This document shows positions 37,568 through 46,415 of a stretch of DNA of 64,000 nucleotides, in pieces (the stretch's first letter is position 1; every line of letters starts with the position of its first letter). The notes under the pieces are model-generated. The model was not told the DNA's origin and made no database searches. It was given only the letters and a program-made list of their open reading frames with translations. Origin of the DNA: Comamonas testosteroni (GTDB taxonomy: Bacteria > Pseudomonadota > Gammaproteobacteria > Burkholderiales > Burkholderiaceae_C); NCBI RefSeq assembly GCF_014076415.1, contig NZ_CP043568.1:4774001-4838000 (forward strand). Direction: 5' to 3'. A program made the position numbers and the translations under genes.

Positions 37568-37684
37568 TAAGTACAAACACCGAGAAAACTCTCATTTGCA
37601 AGTCGGCATATCTTTTGCAAGAATAAAGCGTACACACTCAGTTGATTCTGATCAGAAACCCTCAAAACTCTGCAAAGGCAAGTC

Positions 37685-38473
37685 ATGACCAAAACGTTCC
37701 GCATCGGCCAGATCGTCCCCAGCTCCAACACCACCATGGAGACCGAAGTGCCGGCCATGCTGCAGGCCCACTCCGCACTGCGCCCACAGGACCGCTTCAC
37801 CTTCCACTCCAGCCGCATGCGCATGAAGAAGGTGCAAAAGGAAGAGCTGGCTGCCATGGACGCCGAGAGCGACCGCTGCGCGCTGGAGCTGAGCGATGCG
37901 CGGGTCGACGTACTGGGCTATGCCTGCCTGGTGGCCATCATGGCCATGGGCAAGGGCTACCACCGTGTCTCGCAGCAGCGCCTGACCGAGCGCACGGCCA
38001 GCAATGGCGCCATCGCCCCGGTGATCACCAGCGCCGGCGCGCTGGTGGAGGCGCTCAAGGTCATGGGCGCCAAGAAGATTGCATTGGTGGCGCCCTACAT
38101 GATTCCGCTGACCCGGCTGGTCATGGACTACGTGGCCGCCGAAGGCTTCGAAATCGTGGACTGGCGTGCGCTGGAGATCCCCGACAACCTGGACGTGGGT
38201 CGCCATGACCCCGCCAAGCTGCCCGGCATCGTGGCCGACATGAACTACGCCGATGCCGATGTGATCGTGCTATCCGCCTGCGTGCAGATGCCCTCGCTGC
38301 CAGCCGTGGCCCAGGTCGAGGCCGAAACCGGCAAGCCCGTGCTGACCGCCTCCATCGCCACCACCTACGCCATCCTCAAGGAACTGGGTCTGGACCCCGT
38401 GGTGCCGGGCGCGGGCGCGCTGCTGTCGGGCGCCTATCCCTACGACAGCGGCACCAGCGCAGCCAAGGCCTGA
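37685..38473 (+). CDS. nicE: Maleate cis-trans isomerase
   Basis: 262 residues, Asp/Glu racemase superfamily. It converts maleate to fumarate, the final step of nicotinate catabolism. The two catalytic cysteines sit in VLGYACLVAIMAMG and VLSACVQMPSL. The start region TFRIGQIVPSSNTTMETEVP is the family signature with the substrate-binding Asn/Thr. First gene of the plus-strand operon nicE-nicD-nicX-nicF-Mo subunit; nicD starts 12 nt after its stop. Confidence 0.95.
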   Translation: MTKTFRIGQIVPSSNTTMETEVPAMLQAHSALRPQDRFTFHSSRMRMKKVQKEELAAMDAESDRCALELSDARVDVLGYACLVAIMAMGKGYHRVSQQRLTERTASNGAIAPVITSAGALVEALKVMGAKKIALVAPYMIPLTRLVMDYVAAEGFEIVDWRALEIPDNLDVGRHDPAKLPGIVADMNYADADVIVLSACVQMPSLPAVAQVEAETGKPVLTASIATTYAILKELGLDPVVPGAGALLSGAYPYDSGTSAAKA

Positions 38474-38484
38474 GGAACACACGC

Positions 38485-39330
38485 ATGACCAGCCACTCCA
38501 GCACCCCCAGCACATTCCGCTACGGCGGCAACGTCCACGCCAACGGCATCCGCCAGCACTACCTGCGCTACGGCGGCGCCGAGGGCGAACGCGCACAGCG
38601 CGACGCCGTCATCCTGATCCCCGGCATCACCAGCCCGGCCGTGACCTGGGGCTTCGTGGCCGAGCACCTGGGCCGCCAGTTCGACACCTATGTGCTCGAT
38701 GTGCGCGGGCGCGGCCTGTCCTCGTCCGGCCCGGGCCTGGACTACAGCCTCGATGCCCAGGCCGCAGACGTGGCCGCCTTCGCCCAGGCCCTGGGCCTGC
38801 AGCGCTGGGCGCTGGTCGGCCACTCCATGGGCGGGCGCATCGCCGTGCGCGCCGCACGCAGCCAGCCGGCCGGGCTCACGCGCCTGGTCATCGTCGATCC
38901 GCCGGTCTCCGGCCCAGGCCGCCGCGCCTATCCGGCCGCCCTGCCCTGGTATGTGGACTCCATCCGCCAGGCCACGCTGGGCATGGATGCCGAGGCCATG
39001 CGCGCCTTCTGCCCCACCTGGACCGAAGAGCAACGCCAGCTGCGCGCCCAGTGGCTGCACACCTGCCACGAGCCCGCCATCGTGCAAAGCTTCGAGGACT
39101 TCGGCCGCGACGACATCCATGCCGATCTGCCCCGCATCCAGCACCCGCTGCTGCTGGTCACGGCCGAGCGCGGCGACGTGGTGCGCAGCGAGGACGTGGC
39201 CGAGTGGCAGGGCCTGGCCCCCCAGACCGAGCATGTACGCGTGCCCAATGCCGGCCACATGATTCCCTGGGACAACGAGGCCGGGTTCTACGTGGCCTTG
39301 GGCGATTTCCTCGGCGCGCGGGTGGACTGA
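38485..39330 (+). CDS. nicD: N-formylmaleamate deformylase (alpha/beta hydrolase)
   Basis: 281 residues, alpha/beta-hydrolase fold. The nucleophile elbow is LVGHSMGGRIAV, the oxyanion region IPGITSPAVTWGFVAEHL, the acid Asp lies in the DVVRSEDVAEW region, and the catalytic His in VPNAGHMIPWDN. It hydrolyses N-formylmaleamate to maleamate and formate. The FRYGGNVHANGIRQHYLRYG start and DVRGRGLSSSGPGLDYSL match NicD-type enzymes. The formate it releases is the likely reason for the adjacent fds genes. Confidence 0.93.
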   Translation: MTSHSSTPSTFRYGGNVHANGIRQHYLRYGGAEGERAQRDAVILIPGITSPAVTWGFVAEHLGRQFDTYVLDVRGRGLSSSGPGLDYSLDAQAADVAAFAQALGLQRWALVGHSMGGRIAVRAARSQPAGLTRLVIVDPPVSGPGRRAYPAALPWYVDSIRQATLGMDAEAMRAFCPTWTEEQRQLRAQWLHTCHEPAIVQSFEDFGRDDIHADLPRIQHPLLLVTAERGDVVRSEDVAEWQGLAPQTEHVRVPNAGHMIPWDNEAGFYVALGDFLGARVD

Positions 39331-39380
39331 ATGTCCAACCGCAGCCCACTCCCATCCATCGCGACACCAAGGAGCCGACC

Positions 39381-40466
39381 ATGTCCGTCAGCGATATCGA
39401 TCTGATCCACGCCTGGAAGCAGGTGCTCACGCTGTCCCGGCTCGAAGCCGGCCAGACCGTCACCGTGCTCACGGGCGCCGACACGCACCCACAGACGCTG
39501 CGCTGCGCCATTGCCGCCTCCAGCGAAATGGGGGCGCGTGTCAACCGCCTGGACCTGCCGCCCGTCAATGCCGAAAAATCACTGAGCCGGGACTCGCTGG
39601 CCTACCTGGGGACGACGCCGCTGACCGGCAATCCCGCCGCCATCGCCGCGCTCAAGGCCAGCGACCTGGTGCTGGACCTGATGACGCTGCTGTTCTCGCC
39701 CGAGCAGCACGAGATCCTGCAGACCGGCACCAAGATCCTGCTGGCCGTGGAGCCGCCCGAGGTGCTGTGCCGACTGGTGCCCACCGAAGGCGACCGCGCG
39801 CGCATTCAGGCCGCGGCAAAGCTGATCGAGGCGGCCGGGCAGATGCACATCACATCCGCGGCGGGCACCGACCTGCGCTGCCGCCTGGGCAGCTTCCCTG
39901 CCATCTGCGAATACGGCTTCGTGGACCAGCCCGGCCGCTGGGACCACTGGCCCAGCGGCTTCGTGCTGACCTGGCCCGACGAGGGCGAGAGCAACGGCCG
40001 CGTGATCCTGGACCGGGGCGACATCCTGCTGCCCATGAAGGACTACGTGACCGAGCCCATCGAACTCGTCATCGAAAAGGGCTACGTCACGCGCATCAGC
40101 GGCGGCCTGCAGGCCGACATCCTCAAGGAGTACATGGCCTCCTACGAGGACCCCGAGGCCTATGCCGTCTCCCACATCGGCTGGGGCCTGCAGCCGCGCG
40201 CCCACTGGTCCATGCTGGCCCACTACAACAAGGAAACCCACATCGGCATGGACGCCCGCGCCTTCGAGGGCAACTTCCTGTGGTCCATGGGTCCCAACAA
40301 CGAGGCCGGCGGCAGCCGCACCACGGCCTGCCACATCGACATCCCCATGCGCCACTGCTCGGTGGCGCTGGACGGCAAGCCCACCGTCATCGACGGCGTG
40401 GTGCAGGACGAGGAAGGACTGGCGCGCGCCACCAAAAGGTCCAAGCAAGGAAAGGACATCGCATGA
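39381..40466 (+). CDS. nicX: 2,5-dihydroxypyridine 5,6-dioxygenase
   Basis: 361 residues. A leucyl-aminopeptidase-like-fold, iron-dependent extradiol-type ring-cleaving dioxygenase giving N-formylmaleamate. Candidate metal-binding residues include the Glu in the PAICEYGFVDQPGRWDHW segment, where the histidine also lies, and the His/Asp of AHWSMLAHYNKETHIGMDARAFEGN. The start at 39381 is preceded by AAGGAG at 39369; the open frame extends upstream over the nicD 3' end without family sequence. The stop overlaps the nicF start (ATGA). Confidence 0.94.
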   Translation: MSVSDIDLIHAWKQVLTLSRLEAGQTVTVLTGADTHPQTLRCAIAASSEMGARVNRLDLPPVNAEKSLSRDSLAYLGTTPLTGNPAAIAALKASDLVLDLMTLLFSPEQHEILQTGTKILLAVEPPEVLCRLVPTEGDRARIQAAAKLIEAAGQMHITSAAGTDLRCRLGSFPAICEYGFVDQPGRWDHWPSGFVLTWPDEGESNGRVILDRGDILLPMKDYVTEPIELVIEKGYVTRISGGLQADILKEYMASYEDPEAYAVSHIGWGLQPRAHWSMLAHYNKETHIGMDARAFEGNFLWSMGPNNEAGGSRTTACHIDIPMRHCSVALDGKPTVIDGVVQDEEGLARATKRSKQGKDIA

Positions 40467-41140
40467 CTACGGCAACCACCAACGCGCAGAGCATCCCCAC
40501 CAAGGGCGTGCAGGGCGACATCTCCGCCTACGCACGCCAGGGCTTCGGCACGCCGCTGCCGCTCAAGGCCCCCTTCGGCCTGCTCATCATCGACTTCGTC
40601 AACGGCTTTGCCGACCCGGCCGTCTTCGGCGGCGGCAACATCCACGAAGCCATAGTCCAGACGCAGCACCTGCTGGCCCATGCGCGCGAGCGTGGCTGGC
40701 CCGTGGCGCACAGCCGCATCGTGTTCTCGGACGACGATGCCGACCACAACATCTTCTGCCTGAAGGTGCCCGGCATGCTGACGCTGAAGGAAGACAGCCA
40801 CCACAGCGCCATCGTGCCCGAGCTGGCCCCGGCCGCTGGCGAATACGTGGTGCGCAAGAGCACGCCCTCGGCCTTCTTCGGCACCATGCTCGCCCCCTGG
40901 CTGGCCCAGCGCGGCGTGCAGACCCTGCTGGTGGCAGGCTGCGTGACCAGCGGCTGCGTGCGCGCCAGCGTGGTCGATGCCATGCAGTCGGGCTTTCGCC
41001 CGCTGGTGGTGGCCGACTGCTGCGGCGACCGCGCCCTGGGCCCGCACGAGGCCAACCTGTTCGACATGGCCCAGAAGTACGCGGCCGTGATGCCGCTGAG
41101 CCAGGCCATCGCCGACACCGACGCCCTCTGCGCAGGCTGA
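40463..41140 (+). CDS. nicF: Maleamate amidohydrolase (isochorismatase fold)
   Basis: 225 residues. Cysteine-hydrolase triad of the isochorismatase fold: Asp in LLIIDFVNGFADP, Lys in VVRKSTPSAFFGT and Cys in VAGCVTSGCVRASVVDA. It converts maleamate to maleate and ammonia. The start (40463) overlaps nicX by 4 bp. The 107-bp spacer before the next gene carries three consecutive perfect hairpins. Confidence 0.95.
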   Translation: MTTATTNAQSIPTKGVQGDISAYARQGFGTPLPLKAPFGLLIIDFVNGFADPAVFGGGNIHEAIVQTQHLLAHARERGWPVAHSRIVFSDDDADHNIFCLKVPGMLTLKEDSHHSAIVPELAPAAGEYVVRKSTPSAFFGTMLAPWLAQRGVQTLLVAGCVTSGCVRASVVDAMQSGFRPLVVADCCGDRALGPHEANLFDMAQKYAAVMPLSQAIADTDALCAG

Positions 41141-41163
41141 TCCCACCGCGCCAACGCGCCTAT

Positions 41164-41229
41164 GGGGCCGGCCCTGCGCAGCCGGCCCCGGAGTGCATAA
41201 CATGCACAGGGCACGCCTGAAAGCGTGCC
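41164..41229 (+). promoter_or_regulatory. Three tandem perfect hairpins between nicF and the Mo-subunit gene
   Basis: Three perfect inverted repeats follow one another: GGGGCCGGC/GCCGGCCCC with 8-nt loop (41164-41189), GTGCAT/ATGCAC with 3-nt loop (41193-41207), and GGCACGC/GCGTGCC with 6-nt loop (41210-41229). None is followed by a U-run. They end 18 nt before the downstream ATG, so they may stabilise, process or attenuate the message between nicF and the molybdenum-subunit gene. Confidence 0.6.
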
Positions 41230-41247
41230 TGCGAAGAACACTACCCC

Positions 41248-43563
41248 ATGAACCTGCCCCAGCCCCAAGCCCTGCATGCGCAGTTGCTCACGCGCGCCGA
41301 CACCCTGCTCGTGGTGCGCCAGCCCGTGGCGCCGCCGCTCCCTGCACCCGGCCAGCCCGGCACGGCCACCGACTATGTACAGTCCACGCCCGAAATCTTC
41401 GTCGCCGTACTGGCCGACGACAGTGCCCCGCAGGGCTGGCGCGCCCTGGCCTTCAACGGCCATGTGGACCTGGGTACGGGCATACGCACGGCGCTGGCGC
41501 AGGTCGTGGCGGAAGAACTCGAAGTGCCTTTGGCGCGCCTGGACATGGTGCTGGGCCACACGGCCGCCGCCCCCAACCAGGGCCCGACCATTGCCAGCGC
41601 CAGCATCCAGATCTCGGCCGTGCCGCTGCGCCGCGCCGCCGCCCAGGCGCGCGAGCAGCTGCTGGAGCTGGCCGCGCAGCAATGGAACGTGGCGGCGGAC
41701 CGGCTCCAGGCACGGGATGGCGCGGTGCGCTTTGCCGATGGCAGCGATGCCCGCGAACTCGGCTATGGCGATCTGCTGCGCGGCCAGCAATTGCAGCTGA
41801 CGCTGGCCCCGCCCGATCAGGAAGTGAAGCTCAAGCCCGCCAGCGAATACCGGCTCGTCGGCCGTGGCGCGGCGCGCGTGGACATTCCCGCCAAGGCCAC
41901 GGGCGAACTGAGCTTTGTCCATGATGTGCGCGCGCCCGGCATGCGCCATGGCCGCGTAATCCGCCCTCCGCACCCGGGCCGCGACGGCGGCAGCTTCATC
42001 GGCCGCTGCCTGGTAGCCGTGGAGCGGGACTCCGTGGCCCACCTGCCCGGCAACGTACAGGTGGTCACCGAAGGTGACTTCGTCGGCGTGGTCGCCGACC
42101 GCGAGGAACAGGCCATTGCCGCCATGCGCGCGCTGCGCGTGCAATGGCAGGCCGTGCCGCCGGCGCCCGATCTGTCTGACCTGGCAAGCCTGGTAGGTGC
42201 CATCCGCGCCAACCCTGCCCAGCACCGCTCCCTGGTAGAGCAAGGACCCGTGGATGACGCCTTCACTGGCGCAGCCACCGTGCTGCGCCGCAGCTATGTC
42301 TGGCCCTACCAGATGCATGCCTCCATCGGCCCATCCTGCGCCGTGGCTGATTTCAGCGAGGGCCGCCTCAAGCTCTGGGCCGGCACGCAGAACCCCCACA
42401 TGCTGCGCACCGACCTGGATCGCCTGCTGCAACTGGGCGAGGAGCGGATCGAGATCGTGCGCCTGGAAGCCGCGGGCTGCTATGGCCGAAACTGCGCCGA
42501 CGACGTCTGCGCCGACGCCGCCCTGCTGTCCATGGCCGTGGGCGCGCCCGTGCGCGTGCAGCTCACGCGCGAGCAGGAGCACCAGTGGGAGCCCAAGGGC
42601 ACGGCCCAGCTCATGGATGTGAGTGCTGCCATCGACGCCCGGGGCGAGCTGCTGGCCTACGACTTTGCCGTACGTTACCCCTCCAACGACGCGCCACTGC
42701 TGGCCCTGCTGCTCACGGGCCGCATACCGGGCCAGCCACGCACGCTGGAGATGGGCGACCGCACGGCCGTGCCGCCCTACCGCTATGCCAGCCAGCGCAT
42801 CGCCTGCCATGACATGGCACCCATCGTGCGTTCGTCCTGGCTACGCGGCGTCTCGGCCCTGCCCAACTCCTTTGCCCACGACTGCATGATCGACGAGCTG
42901 GCCCACGCGGCCGGCGCCGACCCCGTGGACTACCGCGTTCGCCATCTGGACGATCCGCGCGCCGTCGAGCTGATCAATGCCACAGCCCGCCGTGCGCAAT
43001 GGCAGCAAGGCCATCGCGGAAACCGGGGACAGCCCGGCGCCGACGGCCTGCTGCACGGGCGCGGCATAGCCTATGCGCGCTACATCCACAGCCGCTTTCC
43101 CGGCTTCGGCGCGGCCTGGGCGGCCTGGGTCATCGACATCACCGTAGACCCCGCCAGCGGACGCATAGCTGTGCGGCGACTGGTCGTGGGCCAGGACACG
43201 GGAATGATGGTCAACCCCGACGGCGTGCGCCACCAGATCCACGGCAACGTCATACAAACGCTGAGCCGCAGCCTGATGGAGAAGGTCGCCTTCAACGAGC
43301 AAGGCGTGGCCAGCCGCGAATGGGGTGGCTACCCCATCATCGGCTTCCGCGATCTGCCGCCCATAGAGGTCGTGCTGATGCCCCGCCAGGAGGAGCCGCC
43401 CATGGGCGCGGGCGAATCGGCCTCGGTGCCAGGACCCGCCGCCCTGGCCAATGCCTTGTTCGATGCCACGGGCCGGCGATTCTATGCAGCCCCGTTCACA
43501 CCCGATGCGGTGCGTGCCGTGCTGCATTCCACGCCCCCACGCGGGCAAGGCCAGCCCGCCTGA
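41248..43563 (+). CDS. Molybdenum-cofactor large subunit of nicotinate dehydrogenase (IorB/NicB type)
   Basis: 771 residues. A molybdenum-hydroxylase large subunit of the isoquinoline oxidoreductase beta type: N-terminal FNGHVDLGTGIRTALAQVVAEEL, an a/b hammerhead around residues 210-300, Mo-cofactor segments (WPYQMHASIGPSCAVADF; EAAGCYGRNCADDVCADAAL) and the catalytic Glu in PMGAGESASVPGPAALANAL near residue 722. No Tat signal is visible. It sits at the 3' end of the nicE operon on the opposite strand from nicA and the cytochrome subunit. With those two it would make a three-subunit nicotinate dehydrogenase. I recall a published C. testosteroni enzyme with separate Fe-S, Mo and cytochrome subunits, which fits. 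Confidence 0.9.
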   Translation: MNLPQPQALHAQLLTRADTLLVVRQPVAPPLPAPGQPGTATDYVQSTPEIFVAVLADDSAPQGWRALAFNGHVDLGTGIRTALAQVVAEELEVPLARLDMVLGHTAAAPNQGPTIASASIQISAVPLRRAAAQAREQLLELAAQQWNVAADRLQARDGAVRFADGSDARELGYGDLLRGQQLQLTLAPPDQEVKLKPASEYRLVGRGAARVDIPAKATGELSFVHDVRAPGMRHGRVIRPPHPGRDGGSFIGRCLVAVERDSVAHLPGNVQVVTEGDFVGVVADREEQAIAAMRALRVQWQAVPPAPDLSDLASLVGAIRANPAQHRSLVEQGPVDDAFTGAATVLRRSYVWPYQMHASIGPSCAVADFSEGRLKLWAGTQNPHMLRTDLDRLLQLGEERIEIVRLEAAGCYGRNCADDVCADAALLSMAVGAPVRVQLTREQEHQWEPKGTAQLMDVSAAIDARGELLAYDFAVRYPSNDAPLLALLLTGRIPGQPRTLEMGDRTAVPPYRYASQRIACHDMAPIVRSSWLRGVSALPNSFAHDCMIDELAHAAGADPVDYRVRHLDDPRAVELINATARRAQWQQGHRGNRGQPGADGLLHGRGIAYARYIHSRFPGFGAAWAAWVIDITVDPASGRIAVRRLVVGQDTGMMVNPDGVRHQIHGNVIQTLSRSLMEKVAFNEQGVASREWGGYPIIGFRDLPPIEVVLMPRQEEPPMGAGESASVPGPAALANALFDATGRRFYAAPFTPDAVRAVLHSTPPRGQGQPA

Positions 43564-43569
43564 CCGCAC

Positions 43570-44532
43570 TCACTCCTTCAGCGCACCCGCATGCCGCAGG
43601 CACTGCACGCGCCAATCGGCATCGTCCTGCAGCTCCAGCGCGGCCAACAGAGCCCGCGTGGGCGCCATGCCCTGCTGAGTCATGAAGCCTATAGGCGTGA
43701 CCAACTCGGGCGATCGCAGCGGCCGTGCAATCAGGCCCGGCATGTGGCGCACAGTGGCCACCATGGCACCTGGCAGCACCGTAACCATGGCACTTCCATC
43801 CCCGGGGATGCTTTCGGCCACGGCCATGACCAGGCTCAGCACGGAATTCGTTTCCATGGCGGGCTGCACTTCGCGCTGCACGGCAGCGAAGGCCTCGTCG
43901 ATCACCGCACGGTTGTGCATATCGGGCGTGAGCAGACACAGCGGCAGGGCTGCCACCTCGCTCCAGCCGATGTCGGCCCCAAAAGCAAAGGGGCGGCTGT
44001 CGCACTGCGTATCCCGGCACAGCAGATAGTAGTGCTCCTGGTACTGCAGCCAGGACTGCAGGCGCGGGCCACGCCTCGGCAGTCTGGCGCTGTAGCCCAG
44101 AGCCAGGTCAAGGGACAGATCCTCGAGCCCGGTTTCTATCTCGGCCGAACTCATGGACAGCACCACGGGCGTGATGCCGGGGTGGCGCTGGCGCAGCATG
44201 GCTGCAAAGCGCGTGAGCATGGGAATCGCCGTAGGCACCGCAGCCATGCGCAACAGCCCTTTGAGCTGGCCCGCCGCAGCACTCAGATCCTGCCTCAGCG
44301 CCTCCTCGGCCCTGAGCATGGACAGCGCCGTGGCCAGCACCTGCTCGCCCTCCGGAGTCAGCCCGCCAAACAGGCGACCGCGCCTGACGATGACGGCACC
44401 GAACTCATCCTCCAGCGCCTTGAGCGCATTGGACAGTGCGGGCTGCGTGATATGGCAGGCCTGCGCCGCCCTTGCGAAATGGCGGTGCTCATTGAGCGCC
44501 ACCAGATAACGCATGGAGGTCAGAAGGTTCAT
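43570..44532 (-). CDS. LysR family transcriptional regulator
   Basis: 320 residues. The DNA-binding part YLVALNEHRHFARAAQACHI plus TQPALSNALKALEDEFGAV is in the first 60 residues and is followed by a LysR substrate-binding domain. The OxyR/FdsR-like helix-turn-helix sequence leaves the effector open. It is convergent with the Mo-subunit gene (6-bp gap). Its start overlaps the mrp stop (TGATG), so it is probably expressed from the mrp promoter. It could control nic or fds genes; nothing in the sequence proves that. Confidence 0.9.
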   Translation of the reverse strand: MNLLTSMRYLVALNEHRHFARAAQACHITQPALSNALKALEDEFGAVIVRRGRLFGGLTPEGEQVLATALSMLRAEEALRQDLSAAAGQLKGLLRMAAVPTAIPMLTRFAAMLRQRHPGITPVVLSMSSAEIETGLEDLSLDLALGYSARLPRRGPRLQSWLQYQEHYYLLCRDTQCDSRPFAFGADIGWSEVAALPLCLLTPDMHNRAVIDEAFAAVQREVQPAMETNSVLSLVMAVAESIPGDGSAMVTVLPGAMVATVRHMPGLIARPLRSPELVTPIGFMTQQGMAPTRALLAALELQDDADWRVQCLRHAGALKE

Positions 44533-45623
44533 CAGGTATTGCTGCTAACCGTGATCGTGGGGAACTTGCTGGAGAAGTCCTTGGCCTTGAGAGCCACCTT
44601 CACAGCCAGATCGCGCGCCACCTTTTTGTAGACCTGGGCGGCTTCGCTGTCGGGCTCGGCCACTACCGTGGGCTTGCCGCTGTCGGCCTGCAGGCGGATC
44701 TGCAGCGACAGGGGCAGCGCCCCCAGATAGTCGATGTTCTGCTCGCCGGCCATCTTCTTGCCGCCGTCGGCGCCAAAGATATGCTCGACATGGCCGCAGT
44801 TGGTGCAGACATGGGCGGCCATGTTTTCGACCAGACCGAGAATCGGCACGCCGACCTTCTCGAACATCTGAATGCCCTTCTTGGCATCGATCAGGGCGAT
44901 GTCCTGTGGCGTGGTCACCACCACGGCGCCCGTCATGGGCACGCGCTGGGACAGCGTCAGCTGGATGTCACCGGTTCCGGGCGGCATGTCGACCAGCAGA
45001 TAGTCCAGATCCTTCCAGTTGGTCTGGCGCAGCATCTGCTCCAGCGCCTGGGTGGCCATGGGTCCGCGCCAGATCATGGCCTGGTCGTTGTTGACCAGCA
45101 GACCGATGGACATGACCTGCACGCCATGGTTCTCCAGGGGCTCCATGGTCTTGCCGTCATGGCTTTCGGGCTTGCCCGAAACGCCCATCATCATGGGCTG
45201 GCTGGGGCCGTAGATGTCGGCGTCCAGAATGCCCACTCGGGCACCTTCTGCGGCCAGCGCCAGCGCCAGATTGGCCGTGGTCGTGCTCTTGCCCACGCCG
45301 CCCTTGCCGGAGGAGATGGCGATGATGTTCTTCACGCCGGGCAGCAGTTGCACGCCGCGCTGCACGGCATGCGAGGCCACCTTGGTGGTGATGTTGACCG
45401 AGACATTGCCCACGCCCGCCACGGTCCTGGCTGCAGCGATGAACTGGCTGCGCAGGGCAGGCTGCAGGCTCTGGGCCGGATAGCCCATCTCCACATCGAA
45501 CGAGACATCGTCGCCGGCAATCTGCAGATTGCGCAGGGCGCGCGTGCTCACAAAGTCCTTGCCAGTGTGCGGATCAAGCACGGTGGCCAGCGCGCTCAGA
45601 AGCGCTTGTTCTGTAACAGCCAT
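44532..45623 (-). CDS. apbC: Iron-sulfur cluster carrier protein Mrp/ApbC
   Basis: 363 residues. An N-terminal MIP18/DUF59 domain (residues about 5-90) is followed by a ParA-type P-loop NTPase with the deviant Walker A SSGKGGVGKST at about residues 102-112, LDADIYGPSQPMMMG and LVDMPPGTGDIQLTL. The C-terminal CxxC pair, VCTNCGHVEHIFG, binds the transferable [4Fe-4S] cluster. It delivers clusters to apo-proteins in the cytoplasm. The start at 45623 (MAVTEQALLSALATVLDP) lies within a longer open frame. Confidence 0.95.
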   Translation of the reverse strand: MAVTEQALLSALATVLDPHTGKDFVSTRALRNLQIAGDDVSFDVEMGYPAQSLQPALRSQFIAAARTVAGVGNVSVNITTKVASHAVQRGVQLLPGVKNIIAISSGKGGVGKSTTTANLALALAAEGARVGILDADIYGPSQPMMMGVSGKPESHDGKTMEPLENHGVQVMSIGLLVNNDQAMIWRGPMATQALEQMLRQTNWKDLDYLLVDMPPGTGDIQLTLSQRVPMTGAVVVTTPQDIALIDAKKGIQMFEKVGVPILGLVENMAAHVCTNCGHVEHIFGADGGKKMAGEQNIDYLGALPLSLQIRLQADSGKPTVVAEPDSEAAQVYKKVARDLAVKVALKAKDFSSKFPTITVSSNT

Positions 45624-45734
45624 TGGATTTAGTTTTCCAGAGGTTTCTTCAATGATGGATAGTCTAGCGAAGCTGTCCAACCCCTGTGCACAGGAGACAA
45701 TGCAGCCCTTTGCCCAAGATTTGAGAGACAGCCC

Positions 45735-46316
45735 GTGAAATTGAAGATGGCCGAAAATTCCCTGTTTGCAGTCCTGATGCGCTCGCGCTGGTGGATCAGC
45801 TTTGCGATCTGCGCTGCGGTGGTACTGGTGTCGCTGGCTGTGTTCCCCAAGGACATTTCGCCTTTTGCCGCTCTGGGAGCCTTCCCGTTCTTCGTCGTCG
45901 GCTGCATTGCCTGCTACAGGCAGCTGCGGGCCCCCAGCCCGGCAAGGCTGGAACAGATTCAACAGGTGATCGCAGAGCAGTCCTGGGCCGACTTCAGCGC
46001 ACAGTTGCAGACGGCCTGGCAATCCGAAGGCTATGAGGTTCAGCGCCTGAACCAGGCCGGCGCCGACCTGCTGCTGACGCGCAACGGCCAGACCAGCGTG
46101 GTCGGTGCGCGCCGCTGGAAAGCCGCCGCCCATGGCGTGGAGCCGCTGCGCGAGCTGCAGGCCGCACAACACAAGCTGAAAGCCGATCTCTGCGTTTACG
46201 TGGCTCTGCAGCCTCTGGGCGAGAATGCCGCCAGCTGGGCCGCGCAGAATCAGTTGGTGGTGCTGGATGCCAAGTCCATCGCCACGCTGATTGCCAAGAA
46301 CCAGAAAAAGAGCTGA
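45735..46316 (+). CDS. Membrane-anchored Mrr-like (restriction endonuclease-like) domain protein
   Basis: 193 residues. Two N-terminal transmembrane helices (WISFAICAAVVLVSLAVF and AALGAFPFFVVGCIACY) are followed by a soluble domain resembling the Mrr-type PD-(D/E)XK fold: GYEVQRLNQAGADLLLTRNG, then VVGARRWKAAAHGVEPLREL. The Asp of GADLLL is kept. The usual QxK in the next strand reads GARRWK, so nuclease activity is doubtful. GTG start at 45735 (an ATG 12 nt in is the alternative). Divergent from mrp. Function unknown. Confidence 0.75.
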   Translation: MKLKMAENSLFAVLMRSRWWISFAICAAVVLVSLAVFPKDISPFAALGAFPFFVVGCIACYRQLRAPSPARLEQIQQVIAEQSWADFSAQLQTAWQSEGYEVQRLNQAGADLLLTRNGQTSVVGARRWKAAAHGVEPLRELQAAQHKLKADLCVYVALQPLGENAASWAAQNQLVVLDAKSIATLIAKNQKKS

Positions 46317-46415
46317 CAGCCACCGAAGTCGTCATCAGGATCGCCCGCGCCCCCAGGCACTATCCCTTGCCTTGAGCACCTACCGCCTGCGGTCCAATCC
46401 GGGCACACTGCTGCC

